Assembly: GCA_949316235.1 (NCBI GenBank)
Contig: OX438748.1
Coordinates: forward strand, 3,847,001-3,911,000
DNA from: Oegoconia quadripuncta
Lineage: Eukaryota > Arthropoda > Insecta > Lepidoptera > Autostichidae
Reading direction: 5' to 3'
Length of the DNA: 64,000 bases
The notes under the pieces are model-generated. The model made no database searches, was not told the origin of the DNA, and worked only from the letters and a program-made list of their open reading frames with translations. This document shows, piece by piece, positions 23,376 to 35,257 of this stretch. The first letter of the stretch is position 1. Each line of letters begins with the position of its first letter. Made by a program: the position numbers and the translations under genes.

Positions 23376-24253
23376 TATATTTGATTGAGGTCTAGTGCTA
23401 AAACTGCTAAAAATACATTTTTAATTTATAAGTAGGTACATAAGACCCATGACAAAAACATTTTTCTAACATGATTTCAATAAACGACTGCGCCAGTATC
23501 CAATTTCGCTACGCAACAAGAAGCACCTAGTTTTATCGCAGATCCAATCGTTGCTTTTATTAAGTGACTTCATTGTTCTCTAAAATACACTTTGTGAGAG
23601 ACGTTTTAATAAAGAAGAAAACTGCCACAGCTGAGTATCTGATAGTTCTCAATAGGTTCTCGCAAAGTTAACGCCTTTGTTCTTTTCACAAGGATTTTAA
23701 ATTTAATTTAAAGTTGACGGGCGTTTTTATAACATTCTAATAGGATCTAGCTTGTATAGACACAAAGCAGTATGACATTTAATTTCGAAAATGAAATTCG
23801 TGTCACATTCACCGTGTATTCAAACGGTTATAAAAACAATTGCAATGTTAACCAGCGGTGGCAAATGCTACTGGAATTGTCGCGTCCCTCTGGCAGACAT
23901 TCGAACGATTTTCTATATCCACTAGCGTCTATGATTATTGTATCAACTAATAACCAAAAAATAAAACAACGCATTTTTATTCTAAGTACCTACATATTCA
24001 ATTAAAATAGATTTCATTCATCCTTATGCATAAGTCATAGTGCGTATGTTGGAACAGATATTGTCGGTAAATTTATCTAAACCTATAAAAAATCGTTGTC
24101 CTAAATTTTGACCCAATGACATTATTATCAAATGATAACTGGGTGTTATAATTTGCTTGCAGTCCCAAAAATAATGTCAGAAATATGCTCGCTTAAAATA
24201 TTTAATCTACAGTGGTACATGTTTTTTTTTTCTTTTGAGCACTAATTTGGTAC
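23376..24253. other. No gene seen
   Basis: A 77-codon plus-strand frame at 23772 has no recognisable domain. Otherwise AT-rich unclassified DNA. Confidence 0.4.
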
Positions 24254-24587
24254 TTTTTTTTTATGCACGACGAGTTAGTACTTGACCTCAATCACACCTG
24301 ATGTTAAGTGAAGATGGGGTCGAAGGTGGAAGCGTACTGACCCGGAAACCCCGACACATTTGGGGGACTGGCTATCTTATCTCTGATAACCGGAACACAA
24401 CAATGCTATTATCATTGCTGCTTGGCGGCAGATTTAGATAAGATGGTGGTAGCTAGCCAGGCGGACATTTTAAAATGCCCTACCACCAACCAAACCGAGT
24501 ACTTAAACATGTACCCCGCTGGGGATTGAACCCGCGACCTCCGAATCGTAAACCCAATGTTGTTTACATTGAACCACGGAGGCGGTT
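24254..24587 (-). mobile_element. SINE-A, full length
   Basis: Reverse copy with T-run at the left and tRNA-like head ending at 24587. Confidence 0.9.
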
Positions 24588-25799
24588 ACTATTTTAGTAC
24601 AATTTTTTGACATAAAATAACTGAATTCCACTTTTGTATTGTCATGTCAATATTCTCTAAAAACATTAAAAAAATCAGAAATACCTCCTAGAATCGTTGA
24701 CAGGGTAGGGGTATTAAAGGGCATTTACACTCCAACCTTACCCCGGTGCGACTTCCTAACAAAATGTGGGATTTCGAGTATTTATGGGGTAATTTATCTT
24801 ACAATTACACAAGTTTCTCTCTCTATTGGCCATGCTTTGTAATATAGAGCACTAATGTGACAATAAAATATTCACATAATTTGCATTACATAATTCTGTG
24901 AATTGTAGGGTCAGTAATAAACATCACCAAATTAATATATATAAGTTAATATACTTTTGAACCGTTTAGACTATTCATTCGTTAATTTTGAACCATTCAA
25001 GCGAGAATTAAATTACATAATAGCCACCTTAGTGGTAGACGGTTTTTTTTTTAATCTAATTTTAAAGAACTTGATCGTATTAAACAACCATGTCGCTCTA
25101 GATGGCTTCTATAGGAGACATAGACAAATGTCTATAAAAAGACGTGGGTACGAGTGACACCAGTAGTGGTGACCACACGTCAGTTCAAAGATTGTCAGTC
25201 CCCCACTGACACACACATTCTATTCCCACACACCAATAAATACAGATGAATAGTGATTTGTCAGTAATATGGGTACCTATTTATTTTTTTATTATAATTT
25301 ACCATAAAATTCAAAAAATATTAGAAAGGTTTTAATATAAATAGATACATGACCTAAACAATCAGGTAAAAATATTACACATTCGAACCACATACAAAAA
25401 GTAACAATTGTTTACACTAATTTCATTTAGTTCTAATACTCAATAATTTAGAATATAAATTATAAGGACTTAGTCAATTTGTCTTTTAATTGATGCACGT
25501 TAATGTCATGTTCAAAGTCTCTATTAAAATAGAGATTTAAAAATAAAACCTCCAAAAAGTGAAGTGAAGAGATTTAAAAAGAAATATAAAAGGACATTGA
25601 ATTGAACCATTTGAATTATAATAAATTCTTCATTCGGTCAATCGTGAGTTCTGCATTTTAGGTCGAGATTATCGATCTTTGTTATATCGTGACATTAAAA
25701 GAGAAAACAGGGATATTAAATCATTTTAACCGATTTAAAATATTTTGTGGCTATATAATATAAATAAGGAAATTGGCTGTGTAGTTCACGGCAAATACA
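24588..25799. other. No gene seen
   Basis: 1.2 kb of AT-rich DNA. Short open frames at 24639 and 24957 are not recognisable. Confidence 0.4.
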
Positions 25800-25930
25800 T
25801 ATACATGCGAAGTCTGAACGTAATATAATTTAAACAGTGATATATCAGGCTATTTATATGATAATCATCCCTGGACACAACAAGCTCGGTCGCATGCCAG
25901 GCTATTTCATAATTAATAATAAATAAATAT
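25800..25930 (+). mobile_element. LINE-A tail fragment
   Basis: Plus-strand match to the end of LINE-A, from AGTCTGAACGTAATATAAT to the ATTAATAATAAAT end. It directly abuts a SINE-C copy. Confidence 0.75.
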
Positions 25931-26162
25931 CCTTAGACATATACACAGCGCCATCTAGTTCCACAGTAAGCAACTATAGGCTTGTGTTATGGATACCAGA
26001 TGGTTGATATACTACATAAATAATTTTTTTTTTTGTAAATAAATACCTACGTATTATAAATGAAAACATCCATAACTCGGGTACACCCGCTTTCAGATTC
26101 GAACCCGCAACCTTTTGGTTCAGTGGTCAGAGTTGCTAACCACTACACCAACCAGATCGTCA
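25931..26162 (-). mobile_element. SINE-C copy
   Basis: Reverse, near full length. 3' end at left (CAGCGCCATCTAGTTCC), B box (GATTCGAACCC on the plus strand) and A-box region near 26145. Confidence 0.85.
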
Positions 26163-27094
26163 TAAATAATAAATACTGAAATATAAAAACCTTGGAATTT
26201 AAAAATCTGTTTTTAAGTTAATATATGTACCTACAAACTTGACTTTGACATGGTCACCCTACTTTAACTTGACCCTTGTCATACGAGCGTATGGCATTTT
26301 TATCATCAGAATTGGGCCTTTATAGATAGTCATCCCGGATTGTTACAAAAGCTTGGCATTTCTATAAAAAAATTGTTATAGTATATTTGTAGTACTGAAA
26401 ATTATAGGTTCCTACTGCCTTCGATAAAGAATGTTAACAACTTAGATATCTAAAAGAATAGAATTCTATATCTGGAAAAAATAGTAACTAAAAATAGTAA
26501 ATTATTCTAATTTGCTAGAAGTCAATATTATCCAGCCCATCAACAGACGGCTCCTGAGATACAGAGGTACCCTAGTTTAGGAGCCAGAAGTAAAATTAAG
26601 TATGAAACCTTGCATTTACTCATTTCTTTAAAAATGACAACTGTTTTGTTGTGTTCAATATGTTATTTGCTCATTAAATTTTATTCTTATTGTTATACAT
26701 GTCCCCATTGTTGGGCACAGCCTTAGTGAATTATTGGGACATATCGAATAATAAATTTAGAAGCCTTATTTTAAAATCAATCTTGAGTCAGCCCTTTCTC
26801 CTTGTTGGTCTTGAAATTAGTTATTGATAAGATCTGTCTCTCTCTGTCAGTATCACGGCAGGGTTCAAAATTGATCACGTGACTTGGAATCACTTGCGTT
26901 TACTTGTAACGTCTATACATACGTATATAATGCCAAGACCTTTATCCCAAATGGAGTAATCAGAGATATCCCAAACATTAGCTTAAACAGCAATTTTTTT
27001 CTTAATCTAACGTAAAAAACAAAATTATATAAAAAATTTAAAGTCCTATTTTCGCCCAAAAGTTCGATGTTGTATTATTATTTTTAAAACGATT
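26163..27094. other. No gene seen; repeat-H scrap at about 26930-26980
   Basis: The scrap contains CCTTTATCCCAAATGGAGTA, as in repeat H. Nothing else could be supported. Confidence 0.4.
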
Positions 27095-27772
27095 GACGAC
27101 CGATTGGTGTAGTGAATAGTGACCCTGTCTGCGAAACCAATGGTTGCGGTTCGAATCCCGCGAGGGGTAAATGTTAGTGTGATGAATACGAATGTTTATT
27201 ACCGTGTCATGGATGTGTATAATAATCCTGTTGTCGCTTATTATTATTATTTTATATATCAATAAATATTTATTTAGTATACCTATACATATATTTACGT
27301 TTGTATTTTGTTGCTATTTTATAGATGTTATGTTTATGTAGGTATATTTTTCTATTGATCTATGTATGTATGTGTATGTAAATATATGAAATTTATTAAC
27401 GTAGTTTGTATCTGCATCACTATTTAATACCGCACAACCTACCTATTTCAAATGTATTGTCCTTATACCCAAAGGTTGCCTGGAGGCGATCGCTTTTAGT
27501 GATAAGGTCGCCAAATTGTACATTCTATTCTTACCACTTTTCTGAAACTGTATTTTCTTTTCTGTTGTGCAATAAAGTGTATTTGTATTGTATTGTGTTG
27601 TGTTGTTGTGTTTTGTTGTGCTGTGTTTGTGTTGTGTTGTTTTGTGTTGTTGTGTTGTATTGTATTGTATTGTAAAATAAATATTTATATATGTTTTTCC
27701 GTTATTTAGTATTTAAAGTACAAACTTCGCTTAGTTTGGGACTAGGTGATTGGTGTAAATGTCCGAAATATT
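27095..27772 (+). mobile_element. SINE-B split by a LINE tail
   Basis: The SINE-B head and early body lie at 27095-27273 and the 3' part at 27676-27772. Between them is a LINE 3' end (27274-27675). The direct repeat AATAAATATTTAT flanks the insert (27261-27273, 27676-27688), a clear 13-bp target duplication. Confidence 0.8.
27274..27675 (+). mobile_element. LINE 3' tail with TGTAT/TGTTG-rich end
   Basis: Contains GGCGATCGCTTTTAGTGATA and TTTCTGTTGTGCAATAAAG, then a long degenerate (TGTTG)n/(TGTAT)n tail in place of poly(A). The same 3' end occurs in reverse at 51016-51170. No coding part remains. Confidence 0.75.
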
Positions 27773-27924
27773 TTAAAAAATTCAAATAAACAATAATGTT
27801 ATAAATTTGGAATACTTTGCACCTATACAATTACTTCTTCAATATATCCTATATAATTTAGGTCCTTATAACATAATATATATTTGTAATTATTGTCGCG
27901 CGCGAAACTGAGGGTTGGCAGGAC
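27773..27924. other. No feature
   Basis: Short AT-rich spacer between SINE-B and LINE-A. Confidence 0.4.
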
Positions 27925-28996
27925 TAAGTCAAAGTCAAAGTCAAAGTTGCTTTATTTTGTAGGTACACAGAGTACACTTAAAATAGTCAATTTTACATTT
28001 TTTAAGCTACTGCTTGTTCAAAATGCAATTTTCCCCTGAGAAGAACAAGCAAGAAACTCGAAGGGTTGCTCTTTTAAAATCAGGTTTTGATTTTACATAA
28101 AGGTTTTTATATTACAAAAAGGTTTTTATAAATCATTATTAATCGTGAAATAGCCTGGCATGCGAACAATCTCATTATGTCCAGGGATGATTATCATCTA
28201 AATAGTCTGATATTTTATAATATGCTTTGTTAATAAGTTTCTGTTTTATAGTATCTTTAAATTTATCAAGTGGAAGATTTTGTATATCAACTGGGACCTT
28301 ATTGAAAAAGCGTATACATAACCCTTTGAATGAATTACTGACTTTGCGGAGGCGACTTATGTGACCTGCAAGTTTATCTTTATTTCTTGTATTGACATCA
28401 TGTTTATCACTATTTTTCCTAAATGATGCTATATTTTTTTTGACATACATTAGATTTTCAAAAATGTACTGTGACGAAAAGGTTAGAATGTTATACACTT
28501 TAAACCTATCTCTAAGTGACACTGCAGGTTTCAATTGATAAATTGCGCGAACGGCTCGTTTTTGTAAAACAAAGATTGTATTTATATCCGCGGCATTTCC
28601 CCACAGTAAGATACCGTAAGACATCAAGCTGTGGAAATAACTAAAATATACTAATCTAGCAGTATTTACGTCTGACATTTGTCGAATTTTTTTGACTGCG
28701 TACGCTGCAGAGCTGAGCCTTTTCGCCAATTTATGTATATGAGGACCCCATTGCATTTTGGCGTCTAAAGTAATGCCCAAAAATACAGTAGAATCTACGA
28801 GATCTAAAGTGGCATTTTTTATCATTATATTTGTGGGCACCGCTCTGACATTGGGTAGTACAAATTTCACACATTTAGTTTTTTTCTCATTAAGTAACAA
28901 ATTATTTGCCGTAAACCATTCTACTATTTCAGAAATAGCATTGTTCACATCGTCATAGCTTAATTTTTGTCTATGGTAAATTACTCCACAGTCAAA
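27925..28996 (-). pseudogene. LINE-A: ORF2 C-terminal part and 3' tail
   Basis: This is the longest LINE-A copy here. An open frame (stop at 28175) encodes the distal part of a non-LTR reverse transcriptase. It reads ANNLLLNEKKTKCVKF, then FLGITLDAKMQWGPHI, the thumb region (ARLVYFSYFHSLMSYGILLWG) and a long basic C-terminus. The catalytic YADD box and everything upstream are lost. The 3' tail runs to about 27925. The left-hand repeats AGTCAAAG at 27929-27947 may be the tail or its target. The 5' end of the copy coincides with a hairpin at 28976-29019. Jockey/CR1-like affinity is from memory. Confidence 0.85.
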
Positions 28997-29019
28997 TTTT
29001 TGACTGTGGAGTAATTTAC
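28976..29019. repeat. Hairpin at LINE-A 5' truncation
   Basis: The 21-bp arms (28976-28996 and 28999-29019) are perfect reverse complements with a 2-nt loop. The left arm is LINE coding sequence; the right arm is its inverted copy, after which unrelated DNA begins. The open reading frame read from 29083 therefore has a false N-terminus. Confidence 0.9.
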
Positions 29020-29629
29020 GAGCAACTGACTCGCGCCTGCCTCGATGACTAATTAGGTGATGCCAAGGCTTGCTTACCTGCAATTCCTCGGGCTGATGAT
29101 CCTTAAGCTAGGTCTTTGGATGCTTGAGTGGCGATGGTTAGTGACTGTCGGGAGAGCGCTCCACGACCGAAATTTCCAATCCGTCCGTTTGGCAGGTACA
29201 ACACCTACTCTATGGGTGACAATCCATGGGATTGCCCAATAAACAAACCAAGGCTATTATCCTGAGATAGTCACGAGGCTTGCCGACTAAGTCAATAAAT
29301 TGGTTTTATCAATAGCCAAACCAGTAACAAACTAAAATGAGACTTTATATTTACTGGTTTGGATGTAGGATCCTACTTCATGTAACTGACTATAATCTTG
29401 TTAGCCGAGCGTGTCGGGCTGTCAGGCGAATGACGTCATCACTGCTCCCGACATGGGTCCGCACTATCTCAATCTAGGGATAGACCCAACTAGGTTATCT
29501 GTAGAGGGGCAATAAAGATTTATGGAAATAACGCACGCTTGCTATATTTGTAGAGAAGGTAATTTCTGTACGTCGAGTTTTGTGATATACTAAGCTAAAA
29601 AGCAAACGATTGCTCTTAAACGGTGAAGG
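29020..29629. other. Unclassified, moderately GC-rich
   Basis: No domain is recognised. A pair CCAAACCAGTAA (29319-29330) and its complement at about 29357-29368 forms a loose hairpin. It may be a fragment of an unknown repeat. Confidence 0.35.
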
Positions 29630-30034
29630 AAAATACAAATACAAAAGATTTATTTGCTATTGAATAGGGTACATTATAAGATGTTTCAGTACTGGTTCTA
29701 TCGCCTATTCAGCCACTTTTAGCAGCATGCAAATATCTATAAATCTTAAAACTATTACATTACATTACATAATTCAAGTCGATAACATTAATTACTGTTA
29801 ATTTCATAATATCAAATACATTACATAATTCATGTCAGTTACATTCATTAGTATTAAATACATTACATAATTTAAATTTCCACCTTATAATCCAAAAATT
29901 CTTTAATTGAATAGAATGTGTATTGGAGAAGCCTCTTCTTCAATTCTATTCTGAGTTTATTAGTCGGCAGTGCTTGTAATGCTTTAGGCAATTTATTAAA
30001 TATAACTTTTGCCATAAAATAACAGTTTTTTAGG
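29630..30034 (-). pseudogene. LINE ORF2 C-terminus, another family
   Basis: The minus strand reads KVIFNKLPKALQALPTNK, then KKRLLQYTFYSIKEFLDYK and a stop near 29872. These are features of the last 60 residues of jockey-type ORF2 proteins (from memory). The 3' tail carries repeated TACATTACATAATT motifs (29755-29875). RT and endonuclease are missing. A SINE-D fragment abuts at 30035. Confidence 0.7.
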
Positions 30035-30205
30035 TAAAACATCGTGAGGACACCTGCATGCCTGAGAAATAAAAATTCTAAGGCATGTGAAGTCCCCAAC
30101 CCGCATTGGGTCAGCGTGGTGAACTATTGCCCATACTCCCTCATATACGAGGGAACGCCTATATACCTGCAGTGGGATGTTTACGGGCTGATGATGATGA
30201 CATAC
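30035..30205 (+). mobile_element. SINE-D 3' part
   Basis: Runs from AAACATCGTGAGGACACCTG to TGTTTACGGGCTGATGATGA. The tRNA-like head is absent. Confidence 0.8.
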
Positions 30206-30229
30206 TTTTATAACGTACTATTATTGTTC

Positions 30230-30475
30230 AATTAGCTATTGCCTGCGGCTTCGCCCGCGACTTACTATGAACAGATAATAATAATTCAACCACCAAAATT
30301 GGAAATTATCGACTTCAGTAAAGTTCCATTTTCTATCTCCGGAGTGCAACATCAGACCTAAAGAAAATTAATACATATACCTAAACCCTATCAAACCAAA
30401 AGTAATCATAGAAATCGGTTAAGAATTGATGAAGATATCACATAACATACACACAAAAGAGAAATGCAGTCGAAT
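30230..30475 (+). mobile_element. Family-E-like repeat
   Basis: Begins TAGCTATTGCCTGCGGCTTC and ends near CACATAACATACACACAAAA, the same plan as the other family-E copies but diverged. Confidence 0.5.
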
Positions 30476-30529
30476 TAAGAAACTCGTCCTTAAGTTAAAA
30501 AAACGTCGTCGTCGTTAAAAACATTTTTA

Positions 30530-31119
30530 ACCGCGGCGCCATTCCTCTTCGGTAGGAAGGTTAGGAGGTTCGCATCAGCGTCTTCCAAATACCGCGGGGC
30601 CAGTTCCCGAAAGGCGGCTAATACGCCCTCCACGTGGGGCATACTTCGACGACACCTCTGTGTGACTACGTCGCCCCAAAATGTAGCAGATCGCGTCCCT
30701 GGGAAGGCATGCGGGGCGGGCTGACGAGCGTCACGGCTGGCGGGGATCGATCTCGTCCGATCTGGTCGACCAGATCTCTACGCTTGGACTGCCATGCCGG
30801 GGAGTCCTCCAGCGCGCTCTCGTCCGTTTCTACTCAGATATACGAAGCACCAATGCCCGGTCAGCGCCCTTCTGCTTTACCATCCCAGAGCATGGCCCGG
30901 TGCGACATACAGGAGCTAGAAGGCTATGTATGTTAAAGAAGCTGTCCAAATGAGAGAACCTACAGTGAACTAGCAGTCAACAAGCATGACGCGTCACAAC
31001 GATTAGTAACTATCGCATTTGTTTGTACGAGTATGAAGTCGTACGACTAGACGCACGAATGTGCAGTGTTGTGTACGATCTGACGGACTATCGTTGCGTC
31101 TAGCGTTACAATGATTGAA
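30530..31119. other. GC-rich block, possible decayed LINE coding sequence
   Basis: The base composition differs sharply from the AT-rich surroundings. A 100-codon plus frame at 30634 has no recognisable domain. Its position just upstream of a LINE C-terminal remnant suggests an old coding region of the same element. This is inference only. Confidence 0.35.
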
Positions 31120-31600
31120 GCACTGAGTAAGTTAAGCTTCGTTGGTGTGGTCACGTATCACGCATGACAGAGGAGAGAGTGGCGAAACGCATCTTCTATT
31201 TTAAATTATAGGAAGGCTATAACTTCTCAGATATAAGGATGTTCAGAAGTGCCATATGAAAAGATGCAACATAGAAACATCTCGATGGTAAGGTTTGCCA
31301 GAATATCGTCCTGAATAGCGCAGGGTAGTGCATAGGAGAGTAAGCGATTTCGAGGAGCAACGTAAAGCTGACCTCGACGCTAAACGCGACGAGTTGAAAA
31401 TCCGTCCACCCGTTACCATTCATTATCACTACGTGGAAGGTAAGCTTACGTGCCCACATTGCTTACGGGAGTTCAGCGCTAAGATCGGCTATGTTAGCTA
31501 TCTTCGGGTGCACCAGCGCCAAACCGATTAGGAGTCGAAGTGGTCGCCATGGCCGAAATCGGTCGGAAGCATCGTCAAATTAAACAGTAGTGTAAAGAAT
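31120..31600 (+). pseudogene. LINE ORF2 C-terminal remnant with zinc-finger-like end
   Basis: Fragments in different frames resemble the end of a LINE polyprotein. They include VISRMTEERVAKRI, then DFEEQRKADLDAKRDELK, and a cysteine-histidine cluster (LTCPHCLREFSAKIGYVS, then LRVHQRQ). The cluster resembles a C2H2 finger whose last histidine is a glutamine. Several stops and frameshifts make it a pseudogene. Recognition of this tail as a LINE feature is from memory. Confidence 0.65.
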
Positions 31601-31887
31601 GGTAAACAATTTCACTTAATTACAATTTTATCTCGGGCAAATCCAAACAAGTAACGGAATTGCGAATGCCTGATGACAAATAAAACACTTTTAAATTGCT
31701 CAGAGGTTTGGATTAGCCGAGGTTGCCTTTGTCTGCTGGGATCTCTCTGCGTAGTCATTACAAAGTAATTTTGAGGAAACCACGACATGGTATTAAAGCG
31801 GTCAAAGACAAATAGCTTTGTGTAATGTCACAGACTAAGAAATTCTGTTTTAGTAAAAACTTCGATTTCTCACGGACTGGCATTAGA
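31601..31887. other. No feature
   Basis: Unclassified spacer. Confidence 0.4.
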
Positions 31888-32050
31888 TAAATAAATATTT
31901 CGGACAATTACGCCAATCATTTAGTTCACAGAATTAATATAGTACTAACGTCTACGATACTAGATAACGGATACACATACAAAAATATTTATATAAACGT
32001 CCATGACTCGGGAATTAATGTTCCTATTGATCACACAAACATTTATTTAG
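31888..32050 (-). mobile_element. SINE-B fragment, head missing
   Basis: Reverse 3' and middle part (AAATATTTCGGACAATTACG to ACAAACATTTATT). The promoter boxes are lost. Confidence 0.75.
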
Positions 32051-32267
32051 AATCTGTGGCAAGCCTAGGGTTTCAGAAAGTCAGACAAATGATTTTACGG
32101 TTTCTACATGGCAAAGATACATTAATCTTGTTCGCTTAAATCAAATATTTTCTGTACTGTTTAAGTAGATAGATTAAGTTTTTGTTGCTCTTCCTAATCG
32201 TATATTTTAGAAAGGCAAGCCGGGCTTTTGGGTTTATATGAAGGTAAATATAGACAATATAATAAAA

Positions 32268-32445
32268 CTAATATTATAAATGAGAAAGTTTGGATGTTTG
32301 TTTGTTTGTTTATTGCTTAATCACGGGGAAACGGATGAACGGATTTGGACGAAATTTGATATATAGGTAGAATATACCCTGGATTAAGATATAGGATTTT
32401 TTATCGCGATAAAGTTATTTCACGCAGGCGAAGCTATACTAGCTG
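32268..32445 (-). mobile_element. Family-E copy
   Basis: Reverse copy from ACTAATATTATAAATGAGAA through TTGCTTAATCACGGGGAAAC to the CACGCAGGCGAAGC end. Confidence 0.7.
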
Positions 32446-32750
32446 TATACAAATAAATAAACAATTCAATAATTCATTAATTTAAAAGTAACAATTCATT
32501 AATTCATGAATACTACACGATCGATTGTGCTCACTCGTACAGGAATTCATTTACTGGGTTCACTAAAGTGTTTTTAATTTGGTATTGAAACCGAATTTCG
32601 ACCTTAGCACAACACTTTTAGGAAAATATTTTTAGTGGTCACTTATTCCTAGTTACCGCACTTCGTTGCTAACCTTCGCTAATCGTGGCTTTAGTGCAAT
32701 GTCTCTCAGTTTTTTACAGGATGTATTTACATAATCTTATTCCAGCGTCG
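32446..32750. other. No feature
   Basis: AT-rich unclassified sequence. Confidence 0.4.
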
Positions 32751-33030
32751 CCCTTCCGTTCTTCGGACCACTAGGGGTGGGGAGGGATTCCACCCGTATA
32801 TAGTTAATATACCGAACATTCGCACTAAGAAGTTCGACTCTTCATTCATCATCCGAACAGCCAAGGCATGGAACATCCTTCCGGCGTCAGTCTTTCCTGA
32901 ATCCTACCTTGGAATCTGCAAGAGCAGAGTGAATAGGCATTTACTGGGACCGCGAGCTTCATCTTCGACCACATCGACACTTTCCATCAGGTGAGATTGT
33001 AGTCAAACGCGAATCTAGTCAACCATAAAA
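32751..33030 (+). pseudogene. LINE-R ORF2 C-terminus
   Basis: One frame reads IRTAKAWNILPASVFPE, then CKSRVNRHLLG and a stop at TGA (about 33000). This matches 49060-49207 residue for residue in most positions. The end of a LINE reverse transcriptase protein; everything upstream is lost or decayed. Confidence 0.75.
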
Positions 33031-33059
33031 AAATGCATATCGCTCCATTGAGGCTGCAG

Positions 33060-33470
33060 GTTATATGGTCTGTATACACTTTTTCATTAAGGTTCCTTTT
33101 GATATACAAAATCTCCCTATCTATAAATTTAAAGATACTATATAAAACAGAAACTTATTAAGAAAGCAAAGTATTTTTTTATGCATAACTAGTTGACCTC
33201 AATCACACATGATGTTAAGTGAAGATGAGGCCAAAGGAGGTAGCGTATCAGACTATTTAAATGATAATCATCCCTGGACATAACCAGCTCGTTCGCATGA
33301 CATTCTATTTCATAATTAATAATGAAGTTAAGAATAAGAATTTTGTAATATAAAAACCTGTTTTTAAAGAGCAACCCCTCGAGTTTCTTGCATGTTCTTC
33401 TCAGAGGAAATTGCCTTTTGAACAAGCAGTAGCCAAAAAAAAATTAAAATTGACTATTTTAAGTGTATGT
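33060..33470 (+). pseudogene. LINE-A 3' fragment with nested SINE-A tail
   Basis: LINE-A sequence (33080-33170 and 33248-33470) is interrupted by a 70-bp SINE-A tail in reverse (33173-33247). The LINE-A part reads through the GATATACAAAATCTCCCTAT region to the CCTTTTGAACAAGCAGTAGC end. Confidence 0.75.
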
Positions 33471-33989
33471 TTGTTTGTTTGTAAGCGCGTTACTGTACAA
33501 AAAAGCAATACATTAATTTTACATTAATACAGAATTTGAGTACAACGGCGGACTTATCCCATAGACGGATTTCTTCCAATTAACCATAGGGTTAGTTAGA
33601 AAACAGTAGATGGGCGTATACAAATTACAGCAAATTTAAACTAAAACAAATACCTACATACTAATAACTAAAGTGTAATAATAAATAACTTAATAATAGT
33701 TAAGTGTACACTGTGTACCTATAAACTAAAACATTTTTGACATTGACCTCTGGGTCCGTCAGTTTCCTTCTCTTTCAACAATACTAACTAAATTCGGATT
33801 CTTGACAAAAACTTCAAAATAACGTGTTAGGAAAATTACTGTCATGTAGTAACCCTAGTCGGCAGTCGCTTAAACACTGTCATTAAGGGTGGTGGAGGTT
33901 GGTTGTTAGACACGAGAGCAACCGGATAAAGCAAATGAAGGGTCTTCATCGTGGTAGTTAAGTGGCCGGCGACTCGCATGCTTACCTTT
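33471..33989. other. No gene seen
   Basis: Unclassified sequence with no supported feature. Confidence 0.4.
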
Positions 33990-34377
33990 AAGGTCATAGC
34001 TCATTAGAGCCACCCGGCATTCACTCCGCACCGCCTCGCCTCGTGCGGTTAGTATTCTTCATATGGACTTATATGGGTATGCGCTCACTACATCAACTCC
34101 GTAGCGTCACCGGATCGCCTTAGTCGTAAGCCCTCCACGCGCGGACGGCGAGTGGACCACTCGGGGACAACTCGTTGTTCGCATGCTTACCTTGCGTTGA
34201 CTGCGCATTGCCAACGCGCGGGTCCCGAGTGGACCGCGGGGTCCACTGGTTGACGACACTAGGTCCGCTGGTTGTACACGCGACGTTTATTCGTGATAAT
34301 CTGTATGCAACGAGTGGACGCCGTGCGACGAGGCGGAGCGGAGTGGGTGTCGGGTGGGTCTAATGAGCTATGACCTT
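33990..34377. mobile_element. GC-rich fold-back element
   Basis: The ends are AAGGTCATAGCTCATTAGA and its exact complement, and the imperfect arms extend about 56 bp (CCACCCG..., CTCCGC..., CGCCTCG...). The interior is strongly GC-rich with repeated CGAGTGGAC motifs. There is no open frame with a domain. It looks like a non-autonomous DNA transposon; the target duplication is unclear. Confidence 0.7.
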
Positions 34378-34726
34378 TATTGCTCCTGTCAACACAGGTC
34401 GAATTCAGATTTGTGCTACCCCATTTTCATCCCAGCGCAATGTGTACTGGCGATCACCATAAAAACGTACTTTTCACCCGACTTCCCCAGGACGGTATAA
34501 TTTTTTATTAAATTCGGTTTATTGATTTCAAAGGCTTTGTACTGAATTTCTGTTGAATGAGGTGCAGCGTAAATCTTTCTAAAAGCAGGACGCGCTGGAT
34601 GGCTCTCAAGGAGCTACTATATAATTTGTCTGATTTAATGGTTATGACGTTCTTCGCCAGCTGTCAAATTCGACTAATAGCATAAGGTAGCACTAAAGGC
34701 ACTGTCATGTCCTGCCTCTCCAGTTT
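34378..34726. other. No gene seen
   Basis: Unclassified sequence. Confidence 0.4.
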
Positions 34727-35020
34727 CTTTTTTTTTTCCTTTATGCACAACGGGTTGGTACTTGACCTCAATCACACCTGATGTTAAGTGAAGATGAGGT
34801 CAAAGGTGGAAGCGTACTGACCCGGAAACCCCAACACATTTGGGGTCTGGCTATTTTATTTCTGACAACCGGAACACAACAATGCTATTAACATTGTGGC
34901 AGATTTAGATAAGATGGTGGTAGCTAGCCAGGCGGACATTTAAAATGCCCTACCACCAACGTTGTAGGGCATTTTTTACATTGTTGGTTTTGTTGTTTAC
35001 ATTGAGCCACAGAGGCGGTT
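34727..35020 (-). mobile_element. SINE-A copy with rearranged head
   Basis: Tail and body are intact in reverse. Near the head, at about 34962-35000, the B-box region is replaced by a short inverted piece (TTGTAGGGCATTTTTTACAT), so the promoter is broken. Confidence 0.8.
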
Positions 35021-35257
35021 CTTACACAGAAAGGGACCTTATTGAGACAAACCTAACGAATCGACGTTGCTACTTTTTGGGCCCAACTACTTTAAGTCAT
35101 TATCATTTTTGCCATTGAGTCGAAAAGTACAAGGGGGTAGCAATGCAGTTTATCACAGCTCCCCACAAGAAGAGTGAGAGAAATGAAAGTCAAAATCATT
35201 TGGCCGTCTTTGACGTTGGTGAATCAGTCGCCCGTGGTTATACGAGAGAGATAAAAG

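Noticed and set aside
28997..29083. True N-terminus of the 302-codon LINE frame
   Set aside because: The codons from 29083 to 28997 come from the inverted hairpin arm and flanking DNA, not from the LINE.
30634..30936. GC-rich 100-codon frame as a gene
   Set aside because: No recognisable motif, no start context of note and no conservation evidence; kept only as an unclassified GC-rich block.
31328..31531. Host C2H2 zinc-finger gene
   Set aside because: Only one finger, with the last histidine lost, embedded in a decayed LINE C-terminus with stops upstream.
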